DNA of 64,000 nt from Streptomyces atratus (GTDB lineage Bacteria; Actinomycetota; Actinomycetes; Streptomycetales; Streptomycetaceae). The notes under the pieces were generated by a model that searched no databases, was not told where the DNA came from, and saw only the letters and a list, made by a program, of their open reading frames with translations. The position numbers were made by a program, and so were the translations under genes. The stretch covers positions 186,001 to 250,000 of the forward strand of contig NZ_FPJO01000004.1 of assembly GCF_900119365.1 (NCBI RefSeq). The letters are read 5' to 3'. Shown here piece after piece: positions 48,011 through 56,723 of this stretch (position 1 is its first letter; each line of letters begins with the position of its first letter).

Positions 48011-49023
48011 CCGCACTGCGGCCCGACTCGGGCGCCCGGCCCGGCACCGACGCACCGCGGCCGGCCCGGCCGCGTCCCACCGGCCCCGTGGCCGGGGTCT
48101 GGCTCGCCGCCCTCGCCGTCACCGTGCTCGGCTGGATCGCAGTCGCGGCCCGCGGCGGGGACTTTCTGACCGTGACCAACGTGGTCACGATCCTCCAGAA
48201 CTGCGTCGCCCTCGGTCTCGTGGCCGTCGGCCAGTCCGTGGTCGTCCTCAGCGGATCGCTGGACCTGTCCGTCGCCTACCTCATCAGCCTGGGCACCCTC
48301 GTCGCCGCGGAGACGATGGAGAGCGGCAGCGTGTTCGTCGCGGTCGTCGCCGTCCTCGCCCTCTGCGCCGCCGTCGGCCTCGCCAACGGGCTGATCGTCA
48401 CCGGGCTCAAGGTCAACGCCTTCATCGCCACCCTCGGCACGGCCTTCATCCTGCGCGGCTGGATCGAGGACAACTACACCGGCCCCGCCGGCAAGGTCCC
48501 CGCCTCCTTCCAGCACCTCGGCTACGACCGGATCGGACCGGTCCCCGTCTCCCTCTTCCTCCTTCTCGCGGTCGCCGCAGTCCTCTGGCTGATCACCCGC
48601 CGCACCCGGCTCGGCCACCACATGTACGCGACCGGCGGCGACGAGCACGCCGCGCGGCTCTCCGGCGTACGCACCCGGCGCACCGTCGTCACCGCACACC
48701 TCCTGTGCTCGCTCTGCGTCGGCGCCGCGGCCCTGTTCCTCGCCGCGCGGCTCGGCGCCGGGGCTCCCTGGGCGGGCACGGAGGCCCGCTACGACCTGGA
48801 GTCGATCGCCGCCGTCGTCCTCGGCGGCACCGCGCTCGCCGGCGGGCGCGGGGGAGTGGCGGGCACCCTCGGCGGAGTCCTCGTCCTCGCCGTGCTCGAC
48901 AGCGTCTTCAACCAGCTGTCCGTGGACCCGTTCTTCAAGAACGTCGTCCGCGGCGTCGTCATCATCGCGGCCGTCGCCCTCTACGCGCGGGGCCGCCGCA
49001 CCCCGCAGGGGAGGACCGCATGA
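48007..49023 (+). CDS. CUT2 sugar ABC transporter permease (RbsC type), first
   Basis: 338 residues, about ten membrane helices after a Pro/Arg-rich cytoplasmic tail (1-28). Typical CUT2 features: VVVLSGSLDLSVAYLISLGTLV, VNAFIATLGTAFILRGW, and the ARLGAGAPWAGTEARYDLESIAAVVLGGTALAGGRGG block. ATGA overlap with the ATPase gene and with the second permease gene. Confidence 0.94.
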   Translation: MTALRPDSGARPGTDAPRPARPRPTGPVAGVWLAALAVTVLGWIAVAARGGDFLTVTNVVTILQNCVALGLVAVGQSVVVLSGSLDLSVAYLISLGTLVAAETMESGSVFVAVVAVLALCAAVGLANGLIVTGLKVNAFIATLGTAFILRGWIEDNYTGPAGKVPASFQHLGYDRIGPVPVSLFLLLAVAAVLWLITRRTRLGHHMYATGGDEHAARLSGVRTRRTVVTAHLLCSLCVGAAALFLAARLGAGAPWAGTEARYDLESIAAVVLGGTALAGGRGGVAGTLGGVLVLAVLDSVFNQLSVDPFFKNVVRGVVIIAAVALYARGRRTPQGRTA

Positions 49024-50027
49024 CCACCGCCGCCCAGGCGCCCGCCGCCCGCCGTGTCCTGTGTGCCCTCACCACCGGCACCCCCGTCTACCTCCTGCTC
49101 GCGGTACTCCTGGCCGCACTCGCCCTCACCGACCCGGGCTTCTACGAACCCGACCGCCTCCTCTCCTTCGTCAAGCGCGCCGCACCCCTCGTGATCCTCG
49201 CGGCCGGCCAGTACCTGGTCATCGTCTGCGGCGAGTTCGACCTCTCCGTCGGAGCGATCGTCACCGCCGGGGTGGTCGTCACCGCAGAACTGTACGGCTC
49301 GTTCCCGGCCGCGCCCTGGCCGCTGGTCACCGCTGTCCTGCTGCTCGCCGGAGCCCTCGCCGGTCTCGTCAGTGGGCTGATCACCACCCTGCTGCGCGTG
49401 CCGTCGTTCATCACCACGCTCGGCATGATGCTGATCCTCGAAGGCGCCGTCTTCTTCTGGACCGGAGGCTCCCCGCACGGCGCGCTGCCCCCGGAGTTCC
49501 GCAGGCTCGGACGCGGTACCGTGTTCGGCTGGCTGCCGTGGGCCGTGCTCGCCTGCGTCGTCGCGGGGCTCCTGGCCGTACGCCTGATGCGTTCCGACTT
49601 CGGCCGCACGCTTCTCGCCACCGGCGACAGCGAACGCGCCGCGGCCCTGGCCGGGGTCCGGGTCGCGCGCGCCCGGACCATCGCCTTCGTGCTCTCCGGC
49701 GGCGCGGCCGCGCTCGCGGCCGTACTCGTCGGCGGCTTCTCCGGAGTCTCGGCGCAGGCGGGCCGGGGCTACGAGTTCGAGGCGATCACGGCCGTCGTGC
49801 TGGGCGGCGTGGTGCTCGGCGGCGGCCGGGGCTCCGTCGTCGCGGCGATGGCCGGGGCGTTCTCGCTCCAGGCACTGTTCACCCTGCTCAACCTCCAGGG
49901 CGTCTCCGGAGCCCTGGAGTCGACCGTGCAAGGCGTCATCGTCATCGCCGCCGTCGCCCTCGGAGCAGCCGACTGGTCCAGGCTGCGCCGCCGCGGCACC
50001 GAATCCCCGGGAGCGAAAACCTCATGA
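49020..50027 (+). CDS. CUT2 sugar ABC transporter permease (RbsC type), second
   Basis: 335 residues, again with the CUT2 signatures (QYLVIVCGEFDLSVGAIVTAGVVV, VPSFITTLGMMLILEG, GGFSGVSAQAGRGYEFEAITAVVLGGVVLGGGRGS). CUT2 importers have either one permease as a homodimer or two paralogues; here two genes suggest a heterodimer. Coupled by overlap to the binding-protein gene. Confidence 0.94.
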   Translation: MTTAAQAPAARRVLCALTTGTPVYLLLAVLLAALALTDPGFYEPDRLLSFVKRAAPLVILAAGQYLVIVCGEFDLSVGAIVTAGVVVTAELYGSFPAAPWPLVTAVLLLAGALAGLVSGLITTLLRVPSFITTLGMMLILEGAVFFWTGGSPHGALPPEFRRLGRGTVFGWLPWAVLACVVAGLLAVRLMRSDFGRTLLATGDSERAAALAGVRVARARTIAFVLSGGAAALAAVLVGGFSGVSAQAGRGYEFEAITAVVLGGVVLGGGRGSVVAAMAGAFSLQALFTLLNLQGVSGALESTVQGVIVIAAVALGAADWSRLRRRGTESPGAKTS

Positions 50028-51238
50028 GTACGCGAAAGTTCGGACACCTCCTCGTGCCGGTTGCCGCACTGCTGGGCGCGGCGCTGCTGGCCGGCTGCAC
50101 GAGCGACGCGCCGCCCGAAGCGCCCGCCGCCGGAGCGAGCGGCAGCACGGGCGCCCCGGGCACCGGCGAGCAGTCGAAGTTCTTCGACCGGGCCGAGTAC
50201 GAGCGCCAGCTCGGCCTCGCCGAGGTCGCCCCGCAGGGCCCCGCCGGGAAACCGTGGGAGCAGATGCTCCGCCCGAAGCTCGTCGACACCACCCAGTACC
50301 GGAAGAAGGACGGCGGCGGAATCCGTCTCTGCTTCTCCAACGCCGGGGTCTTCAACCCCTGGCGCCAGGTCGGCCTGCAGAACATGCGGGCCGAGGCCGC
50401 GCTCCACAAGGAGATCACCGAGTTCACCGTGCTCGACGCGCAGGGCAAGGACGACAAGCAGATCTCCGACATCCAGGAACTCGCCGGCCAGGACTGCGAC
50501 GCCCTGATCGTCTCCCCGAACACCACGGCCACCCTCACCCCCGCCGTCGGGCAGGCCTGCGGAAAGGTGCCCGTGATCGTCTTCGACCGCGGTGTCGAGA
50601 CCGACTGCGCCGTCACCTTCATCAACCCGGTCGGCGGCTACGGATACGGGGCGGTCGCCGCCGACTTCCTCGTCGGGAAGGTGAAGCCCAAGGGGAAGAT
50701 CCTCGCCCTGCGGATCTCCCCGGGCGTCGATGTGCTGGAGACCCGCTGGTCGGCGGCGAAGCTCGCGTTCGACAGGAGCGGACTCGACGTCGTGGACGTG
50801 AAGTTCACCGACGGCGACCCGGCGAAGACGAAGGCGATCGTCACCGACGCCCTCACCCGCAACGGCGACATCGACGGCGTCTGGATGGACTCCGGAGCGA
50901 CCTCCGTCGCCGCCGTCGAGGCCTTCGAGGACGCCGGCAAGGACGTACCGCCCATCACCGGCGAGGACCAGCAGGACTTCCTCCAGGTCTGGAAGGAGAA
51001 GAAGCTCACCGCCATCGCCCCCTCGTACCCCACCTTCCAGTGGCGCACCCCGGTCATCGCCGCGCTGCGGATCCTCAAAGGGGCGCAGGTCCCGAAGGAG
51101 TGGAAGCTCCCGCAGCCCACCGTCACCCAGGACACCCTCGACCAGTACTACAGGCCCGGTATGCCGCCCCTGCACTACGCGATGTGCGGCTGCGAGAACC
51201 TGCCCGGATTCCCGGAGAAGTGGGGAGGCAAGAAGTGA
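50024..51238 (+). CDS. Sugar-binding lipoprotein of CUT2 importer
   Basis: 404 residues. Lipobox LLAGC near residue 25, a low-complexity Ala/Gly/Ser linker, then a periplasmic-binding-protein-4 domain (GIRLCFSNAGVFNPWRQVGLQNMRAEAALH, CDALIVSPNTTATLTPAVGQAC, DGVWMDSGATSVAAVEAFEDAG). The insert of about 50 residues between lipobox and binding domain and several Cys residues (LCFSN, QDCDAL, CGCEN) are unusual for RbsB-like proteins. It delivers the sugar to the two-permease channel. Confidence 0.9.
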   Translation: MSTRKFGHLLVPVAALLGAALLAGCTSDAPPEAPAAGASGSTGAPGTGEQSKFFDRAEYERQLGLAEVAPQGPAGKPWEQMLRPKLVDTTQYRKKDGGGIRLCFSNAGVFNPWRQVGLQNMRAEAALHKEITEFTVLDAQGKDDKQISDIQELAGQDCDALIVSPNTTATLTPAVGQACGKVPVIVFDRGVETDCAVTFINPVGGYGYGAVAADFLVGKVKPKGKILALRISPGVDVLETRWSAAKLAFDRSGLDVVDVKFTDGDPAKTKAIVTDALTRNGDIDGVWMDSGATSVAAVEAFEDAGKDVPPITGEDQQDFLQVWKEKKLTAIAPSYPTFQWRTPVIAALRILKGAQVPKEWKLPQPTVTQDTLDQYYRPGMPPLHYAMCGCENLPGFPEKWGGKK

Positions 51239-52134
51239 CCGCCGCCTTCCCGCTCGGTGCCAATCCGTGGATCTGGCACTCGCCGGTGACGTACGAAACA
51301 CTCGGCGACGTCCTGCCCCGGCTGTCCGCATGGGGCTTCGACTGCGTCGAGATCCCGCTGGAGAACGAACGGGACTGGGCGCCCGCGTCCGTCGCCAAGC
51401 TCCTCGACGCCTCGGGTCTGGCCCCCGCCGCGGTGATCGCCGTCATGCCGCCCGGCCGCGACCTCGTCCGCACCGATCCGCGGACTGTCCGGGTCACCCA
51501 GGACTACCTGTGCCGCTGCGTCGAAGCCGCCGGGGCTCTCGGCGCCCCCACCGTCGCCGGACCCATGTACGCGGCGGTGGGCCGCACCTGGCGGATGGAC
51601 CGCGCCGAACGCGCCGCCGCGTACGAGGAGTTGCGGGAGAACCTCGCCCCGGTCGTCGCGCACGCCCGCGCGGCGGGGGTGCGCCTGGCCGTGGAACCCC
51701 TCAACCGGTACGAGACGAGCCTGCTCAACACCGTCGACCAGACCCTCGAAGCGCTGGCCGGCCTCCCCGGTACCACCATCGGCCTCGCGCTCGACGTGTA
51801 CCACCAGAACATCGAGGAACGCTCGCTGCCCGACGCCGTGCACCGCGCGGCCGGCCGCATCGTCCATGTCCAGGTGTGCGCCAACGACCGGGGCACCCCC
51901 GGCGCCGACAGTCTCGACTGGCCCGGCTTCCTCACCGCGCTCACCGCGAGCGGTTACTGGGGCCCGCTCTGCATCGAGTCGTTCACCGCGCACAACGACG
52001 CCATCGCGGTCGCCGCCTCGGTCTGGCGGCCGCTCGCCGGTACCCAGGACAGCATCGCGACCGACGGCCTGGCCTTTCTGCGCCGCACCCTGAGCGCTGC
52101 CCCTGGACCACCCCCTGACCCCGCACGCCCGTAA
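51235..52134 (+). CDS. Sugar isomerase/epimerase, xylose-isomerase-like TIM barrel
   Basis: 299 residues from GTG 51235, overlapping the binding-protein stop (GTGA) with GGAGG upstream. AP-endonuclease-2/TIM barrel typical of D-tagatose/psicose 3-epimerases: GFDCVEIPLENERDWAP, VRLAVEPLNRYETSLLNTVDQ (metal Glu), IGLALDVYHQNIEE (Asp/His), HVQVCANDRGTPGADSLDW and LCIESF (last Glu). It probably isomerises or epimerises the sugar imported by the upstream transporter. Exact substrate unknown. Confidence 0.88.
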   Translation: MTAAFPLGANPWIWHSPVTYETLGDVLPRLSAWGFDCVEIPLENERDWAPASVAKLLDASGLAPAAVIAVMPPGRDLVRTDPRTVRVTQDYLCRCVEAAGALGAPTVAGPMYAAVGRTWRMDRAERAAAYEELRENLAPVVAHARAAGVRLAVEPLNRYETSLLNTVDQTLEALAGLPGTTIGLALDVYHQNIEERSLPDAVHRAAGRIVHVQVCANDRGTPGADSLDWPGFLTALTASGYWGPLCIESFTAHNDAIAVAASVWRPLAGTQDSIATDGLAFLRRTLSAAPGPPPDPARP

Positions 52135-52154
52135 CCCGCAGAGAGGACCCGCTC

Positions 52155-55100
52155 GTGAGCCGTCACCGATTGCGCTGTCATGTCCGTGACATGCGGCGTA
52201 CGTTCATCGCGCTGGTGGGCGCACTGCTCCTCGCGCTGACCGCACTGCCCGCATCCGCAGCCACCACCGGCAAGGCCCCCGCCTTCCGCGCCCTGCTCTT
52301 CACCCGCGCCGTCGGCTATGTGCACGCCTCCATCCCGGCCGGCGTCCAGATGTTCAAGGAGGAGGCCGCCGCGGGCGGCTTCGAACTCGTCGAGACCGCC
52401 GACCCCGCGGTCTTCGACACCACGAAGCTCAAGGACTTCGACATCGTCGTCATGCTGCAGAACTCCGGCATGGTCTGGGACACCGACGCCCAGCGCGAGG
52501 CGATGCAGGCCTACGTACGCGGCGGTGGTGGCGTCGTAGCCATCCACAACACCCTCGACATGGGCATCGAGGACACCTTCCCCTGGTGGGACGAGGCCAT
52601 CAACGGCGGCGTCCACATGCCCGCCCACTCACCCGGCGTCCTCCAGGGCACCGCCAAGGTCGCCGACCGCGTCCACCCCTCCACCGCGGGACTCCCCGAA
52701 CGCTGGGAGCGCCCCGAGGAGTGGTACAACTTCGACCGGAACCCCCGCGGCGACGTCCACGTCCTGGTCACCGCCGACGAGACCACGTACAACCCCGGCG
52801 GCTCCGCCATGGGCGCCGACCACCCGATCTCCTGGTGCCGCAACACCGAGGGCGGCCGGGTCTGGGCGACCGCCATGGGCCACGACACCGCCTCGTACAG
52901 CGAAGCCGCCTTCCGCACCCATGTCATGGGCGGCGTCAGGTGGGCCGCGGGCAACAAGCCCGGCGACTGCGGCGGCACCGTCTGGAGCGGCTACGAGAAG
53001 GTCGCTCTCGACGACAACACCGCCGACCCGATGGAACTCGACGTGGCCAAGGACGGACGGGTCTTCTACGTCCAGCGCAGCGGCGAGATCAACATCTACG
53101 ACCCGGCGACCCACGCCACCACCACCGCCGGGAAGCTCGACGTCTACACCGGCGGCGAGGACGGCCTGGTCGGCATGGAACTCGACCCGGACTTCATGAA
53201 GAACCACTGGATCTACCTCTACTACGCTCCCGCGGCCGCCACCGAGGACGTCAACCGGCTCTCCCGCTTCACGGTCAAGGGCAACACCCTCGACCGCGCG
53301 AGCGAGAAGAAGCTCCTGGACGTCCCCGCCTACCGCGACCGCACCTTCCCCGAGCCCGGACACACCGGAGGCGCCGTCGAGTTCGGCCCCGACCGCACCC
53401 TCTACCTCGGCGTCGGCGACGACACCCCGCCCAACCTCGACCCGAACTGGCAGGGATACGCCCCGCTCGACTGGCGCGAGGGCAAGCAGATGCTGGACGC
53501 CGCCCGCACCGCGGGCAACACCGACGACCTGCGCGGCAAGATCCTGCGCATCAAGCCCAAGGACTCCGGCGGCTACACCATCCCCAAGGGCAACCTCTTC
53601 GCACCGGGAACCGCCAAGACCCGCCCCGAGATCTACGCCATGGGCTTCCGCAACCCCTTCCGCTTCACCGTCGACCCGAGGACCGGCTACGTCCACGCCT
53701 CCGACTACGGCCCCGACCGCGGACTGCCCACCACCGACCGGGGGCCCGAAGGACTCGTCGAGTACAACGTCATCAAGAAGGCCGGCAACTTCGGCTGGCC
53801 GTTCTGCCACGGCAACAACCAGGCATACGCCCCGTACAACCCGGACACCAAGGAGGTCGGCCCCAAGTTCGACTGCGCCAACCCGGTCAACCCCTCGCCC
53901 AACAACACCGGTCTGACCCAGCTCCCGCCGATCCAGCAGCCGGAGATCTGGTACGGCTACGGCGCGTCCGAGGAATTCCCCGAGGTCGGCAGCGGCGGCT
54001 CGGCCCCGATGAGCGGCCCCGTCTACCACTACGACAGGAAGAACCCGTCCACCACGAAGTTCCCCGCCTACTTCGAGGGCGCAAGCTTCTTCTACGAATG
54101 GTCGCGCGACTTCGTCAAGGAAGTCCGCTTCGACAAGGACCAGAAGGTCCTGAAGATCAATGACTTCCTCTCCACCCAGAAATTCAACAAGCCCATGGAC
54201 ATGACGTTCGGGCCCGACGGCTCGCTCTACGTCCTCGAATGGGGCAGCTCCTTCGGCGGCGGCAACAATGACTCCGGGCTCTACCGCATCGACTACGCAC
54301 AGGGCCAGCGCGCACCGGTCGCCAAGGCCGCCGCCTCAGCCACCGACGGGCCCGTCCCGCTGAAGGTCGACTTCTCCAGCCAGGGCAGCAACGACCCGGA
54401 CGGCGACACCCTCAGCTACGCCTGGGACTTCGACGGCGATGGCACCTACGACTCCACCGAGGCCGACCCCAGCCACACCTACACGACCAAGGGCGACTTC
54501 GCCGCCCAGCTGAAGGTCACCGACTCCACCGGCAGGTCCGGCTACGCCAACATCCCCGTCACGGCGGGCAACACGGCACCGAGGGTGACCATCGAATTCC
54601 CGGTCAGCGGCAAACTCATCGAGTTCGGCGACAAGATCCCGTACAAGGTCACGGTCACCGATCCCGAGGACGGCCCGGTCGACTGCTCCGAGGTCACCGT
54701 CAACCCGGCCCTGGGCCACGACGACCACGAGCACCCCACCACCGACGTCCCCGGCTGCGAGGGCACCGTGGACACCGGTGACCTGGGCGGCCACCCCGAA
54801 GGTGCGGACCTCACCTACGTACTCAACGCCAAGTACACCGACCGGGGCGGCGACGGCGTCTCCGCCCTGACCGGCTACGGCCGCGCCGTGCTCCAGCCCA
54901 AGCACAAGCAGGCGGAGTACTACGACGCACAGTCCGGCACCCGGATCGTCGCCCAGGAAGGAGCCGAGAACGGCAAGCGGATCGGAGACGTCTCTGACGG
55001 CGACTGGGTCGCCTTCGACCCGATGAGCGTCGAGGGCATCGGCACGGTCGGCTACCGACTGTCCTCACCCAACGGGGTCGGCGCGATCGAACTGCGCGCC

Positions 55101-55286
55101 GACGCCCCCGACGGCGGGCTCCTCGCCACCACACCGGTCCCCGATACGGGAGGCTGGGACAACTACCAGGCGACCCCGCCCGTGCCCGTCCAGGAACTGA
55201 AGGGAACCCACAAGCTCTACCTCGTCTTCACGTCCCCGCAGGACAACTCCTTCGACGTGGACGCGGTCGACTTCAGGAGTCCCTGA
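52155..55286 (+). CDS. Secreted ThuA / PQQ-type sugar dehydrogenase / PKD / CBM6-like protein
   Basis: 1043 residues from GTG 52155. A signal peptide (about 1-36) is followed by a ThuA-like glutamine-amidotransferase-fold domain (about 43-265; FRALLFTRAVGYVHASIP, GGGGVVAIHNTLD), a glucose/sorbosone dehydrogenase-type beta-propeller (about 277-710; GLVGMELDPDF, GHTGGAVEFGPDRTLYLGVGD, YAMGFRNPFRFTVDPRTG), a PKD domain (about 719-800) and a C-terminal CBM6-like jelly roll (about 919-1043). It probably oxidises or binds a carbohydrate outside the cell and feeds the CUT2 importer whose operon it closes. A strong terminator follows. Confidence 0.88.
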   Translation: MSRHRLRCHVRDMRRTFIALVGALLLALTALPASAATTGKAPAFRALLFTRAVGYVHASIPAGVQMFKEEAAAGGFELVETADPAVFDTTKLKDFDIVVMLQNSGMVWDTDAQREAMQAYVRGGGGVVAIHNTLDMGIEDTFPWWDEAINGGVHMPAHSPGVLQGTAKVADRVHPSTAGLPERWERPEEWYNFDRNPRGDVHVLVTADETTYNPGGSAMGADHPISWCRNTEGGRVWATAMGHDTASYSEAAFRTHVMGGVRWAAGNKPGDCGGTVWSGYEKVALDDNTADPMELDVAKDGRVFYVQRSGEINIYDPATHATTTAGKLDVYTGGEDGLVGMELDPDFMKNHWIYLYYAPAAATEDVNRLSRFTVKGNTLDRASEKKLLDVPAYRDRTFPEPGHTGGAVEFGPDRTLYLGVGDDTPPNLDPNWQGYAPLDWREGKQMLDAARTAGNTDDLRGKILRIKPKDSGGYTIPKGNLFAPGTAKTRPEIYAMGFRNPFRFTVDPRTGYVHASDYGPDRGLPTTDRGPEGLVEYNVIKKAGNFGWPFCHGNNQAYAPYNPDTKEVGPKFDCANPVNPSPNNTGLTQLPPIQQPEIWYGYGASEEFPEVGSGGSAPMSGPVYHYDRKNPSTTKFPAYFEGASFFYEWSRDFVKEVRFDKDQKVLKINDFLSTQKFNKPMDMTFGPDGSLYVLEWGSSFGGGNNDSGLYRIDYAQGQRAPVAKAAASATDGPVPLKVDFSSQGSNDPDGDTLSYAWDFDGDGTYDSTEADPSHTYTTKGDFAAQLKVTDSTGRSGYANIPVTAGNTAPRVTIEFPVSGKLIEFGDKIPYKVTVTDPEDGPVDCSEVTVNPALGHDDHEHPTTDVPGCEGTVDTGDLGGHPEGADLTYVLNAKYTDRGGDGVSALTGYGRAVLQPKHKQAEYYDAQSGTRIVAQEGAENGKRIGDVSDGDWVAFDPMSVEGIGTVGYRLSSPNGVGAIELRADAPDGGLLATTPVPDTGGWDNYQATPPVPVQELKGTHKLYLVFTSPQDNSFDVDAVDFRSP

Positions 55287-55296
55287 CAGCAGACCG

Positions 55297-55340
55297 GCGC
55301 GCTGCGGGCCCGGTGTGTCGGCACCGGGCCCGCAGCGCGC
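55297..55340. terminator. Bidirectional terminator, perfect 19-bp stem
   Basis: Arms 55297-55315 and 55322-55340 are exact complements with a 6-nt loop TGTCGG. It sits between the end of the sugar operon and the stop of the convergent phosphotransferase gene. Confidence 0.9.
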
Positions 55341-55355
55341 ACCCCCCTGGCAGGG

Positions 55356-56492
55356 TCAGCGAGTGCCGACCGCGGCACGCACGGCCCTGCGGGCCATCGC
55401 GCAGTCGTCGTGCAGCCGGCGCAGCAGCAGCCGCTGCTCCTCGCTCGACGACAGCGCACCCGGGCGATCCTGACCGGCGCCCGACGCCGAATCGCGCATG
55501 GCCCGCTGCACGGCCGTCTCGTACGTACGGATCTCGCGGGTCAGCACCAGCATCAGGTTCACCAGGAACGCATCCCTCGCCGCGGGCCCGGAGGCCTGCG
55601 CCAGCTGACTGATCTGACGCCGCGCCGCCGGTGCGTCACCGAGCACCGTCCAGAGCGTAGCCAGGTCGTAGCCGGGCAGGTACCAGCCCGCGTGCTCCCA
55701 GTCCACCAGCACCGGACCCGTGGGCGACAGCAGGATGTTGGAGAGCAGCGCGTCACCGTGACAGAACTGCCCCATGCCCTGCCGGCCGCCCGCGTGCGCC
55801 ACACCGTGCAGCAGCTTCTGCAGATCGCCCAGATCCCGGTCGGTGAAGAGCCCCAGCTCGTGATAGCGGGCGATCCGTGAGGCATAGTCGAGCGGAGCGT
55901 CGAAGAGCCCCGGCGCGGGCCGCCAGGCGTTGACCCGGCTGATCGCGCCCAGCGCTGCCCGTACATCGGCACGGGGCGGAGCCTCCGACGGATGCCGGGT
56001 CAACGCGGCCACCCGGCCGGGCATCCGCTCGATCACCAGTGTGCAGTTCTCCGGGTCGGCCGCGATGAGCCGCGGCACGCGTACCGGCGGACGGTGCCGG
56101 ACGAACGCACGATATGCAGCTATTTCGTGCTGGAACCGCTCCGACCACGCGGGGGAGTGGTCCAGTAAACACTTGGCGACCGCGGTCGCGCGGCCGGTGG
56201 AGCCGACGAGCAGCACCGAACGGCCGCTGCGGCGCAGCACCTGAACCGGGTTGAACTCGGGGCAGATCCGGTGCACCGAGGCGATCGCCATTCTCAGCTG
56301 CGCGCCCTGCGCTCCCGACAGGTCCAGCCGGCCGCTGAGCGGGGGACCGGCCAGACCGCCCGCGGGCCGTCGCGGCCGGACCGCGCCGGGCGCCGGTGCG
56401 GCGGCATGCGGAGCGAGGTACGGTCCGCCGCCCGCCCCCAGGGGACGGAGCGGCCGGGACGGGGCGGTCACGGAGGACGATGCTGTGTACAT
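55356..56492 (-). CDS. Aminoglycoside phosphotransferase (APH)-family kinase-like protein
   Basis: 378 residues from ATG 56492. The first 60 residues are low-complexity (Pro/Ala/Gly). The APH domain follows: [18 protein letters not shown] (Lys strand), [28 protein letters not shown] with the catalytic HGDxxxxN and metal Asp, and the [11 protein letters not shown] helix. It may phosphorylate a small molecule or a cell component; resistance is not implied. A TTA leucine codon at 56166-56168 (residue 109) makes it a predicted bldA target. It is divergent from an NsdB-like developmental regulator, 231 nt away. Confidence 0.85.
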   Translation of the reverse strand: MYTASSSVTAPSRPLRPLGAGGGPYLAPHAAAPAPGAVRPRRPAGGLAGPPLSGRLDLSGAQGAQLRMAIASVHRICPEFNPVQVLRRSGRSVLLVGSTGRATAVAKCLLDHSPAWSERFQHEIAAYRAFVRHRPPVRVPRLIAADPENCTLVIERMPGRVAALTRHPSEAPPRADVRAALGAISRVNAWRPAPGLFDAPLDYASRIARYHELGLFTDRDLGDLQKLLHGVAHAGGRQGMGQFCHGDALLSNILLSPTGPVLVDWEHAGWYLPGYDLATLWTVLGDAPAARRQISQLAQASGPAARDAFLVNLMLVLTREIRTYETAVQRAMRDSASGAGQDRPGALSSSEEQRLLLRRLHDDCAMARRAVRAAVGTR

Positions 56493-56642
56493 GGGCGAGA
56501 CAGATCCCTTCGTGCGCCGACAAGTTGCGTACACCGCCCCGGCCGGCGGCCGTTCGGCACCCTGGGGAGTACCTAGGGCTGCCGGGCGGGGTGGCGCTTT
56601 CCTACCTGACACCGATCGACAGGTGGCAGACCACGTGGCGCA

Positions 56643-56662
56643 CCCTGGCGAACCCTGGCGAA
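56643..56662 (+). repeat. 10-bp perfect tandem duplication
   Basis: CCCTGGCGAA occurs twice in tandem in the promoter gap between the phosphotransferase and NsdB-like genes, about 60 nt before the latter's start. Confidence 0.75.
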
Positions 56663-56723
56663 TAGTCGCAAGGCATCTGACATGGGGTTACTGTCAACAC
56701 AGCCGAGAACCTGGGGGCTTGAC

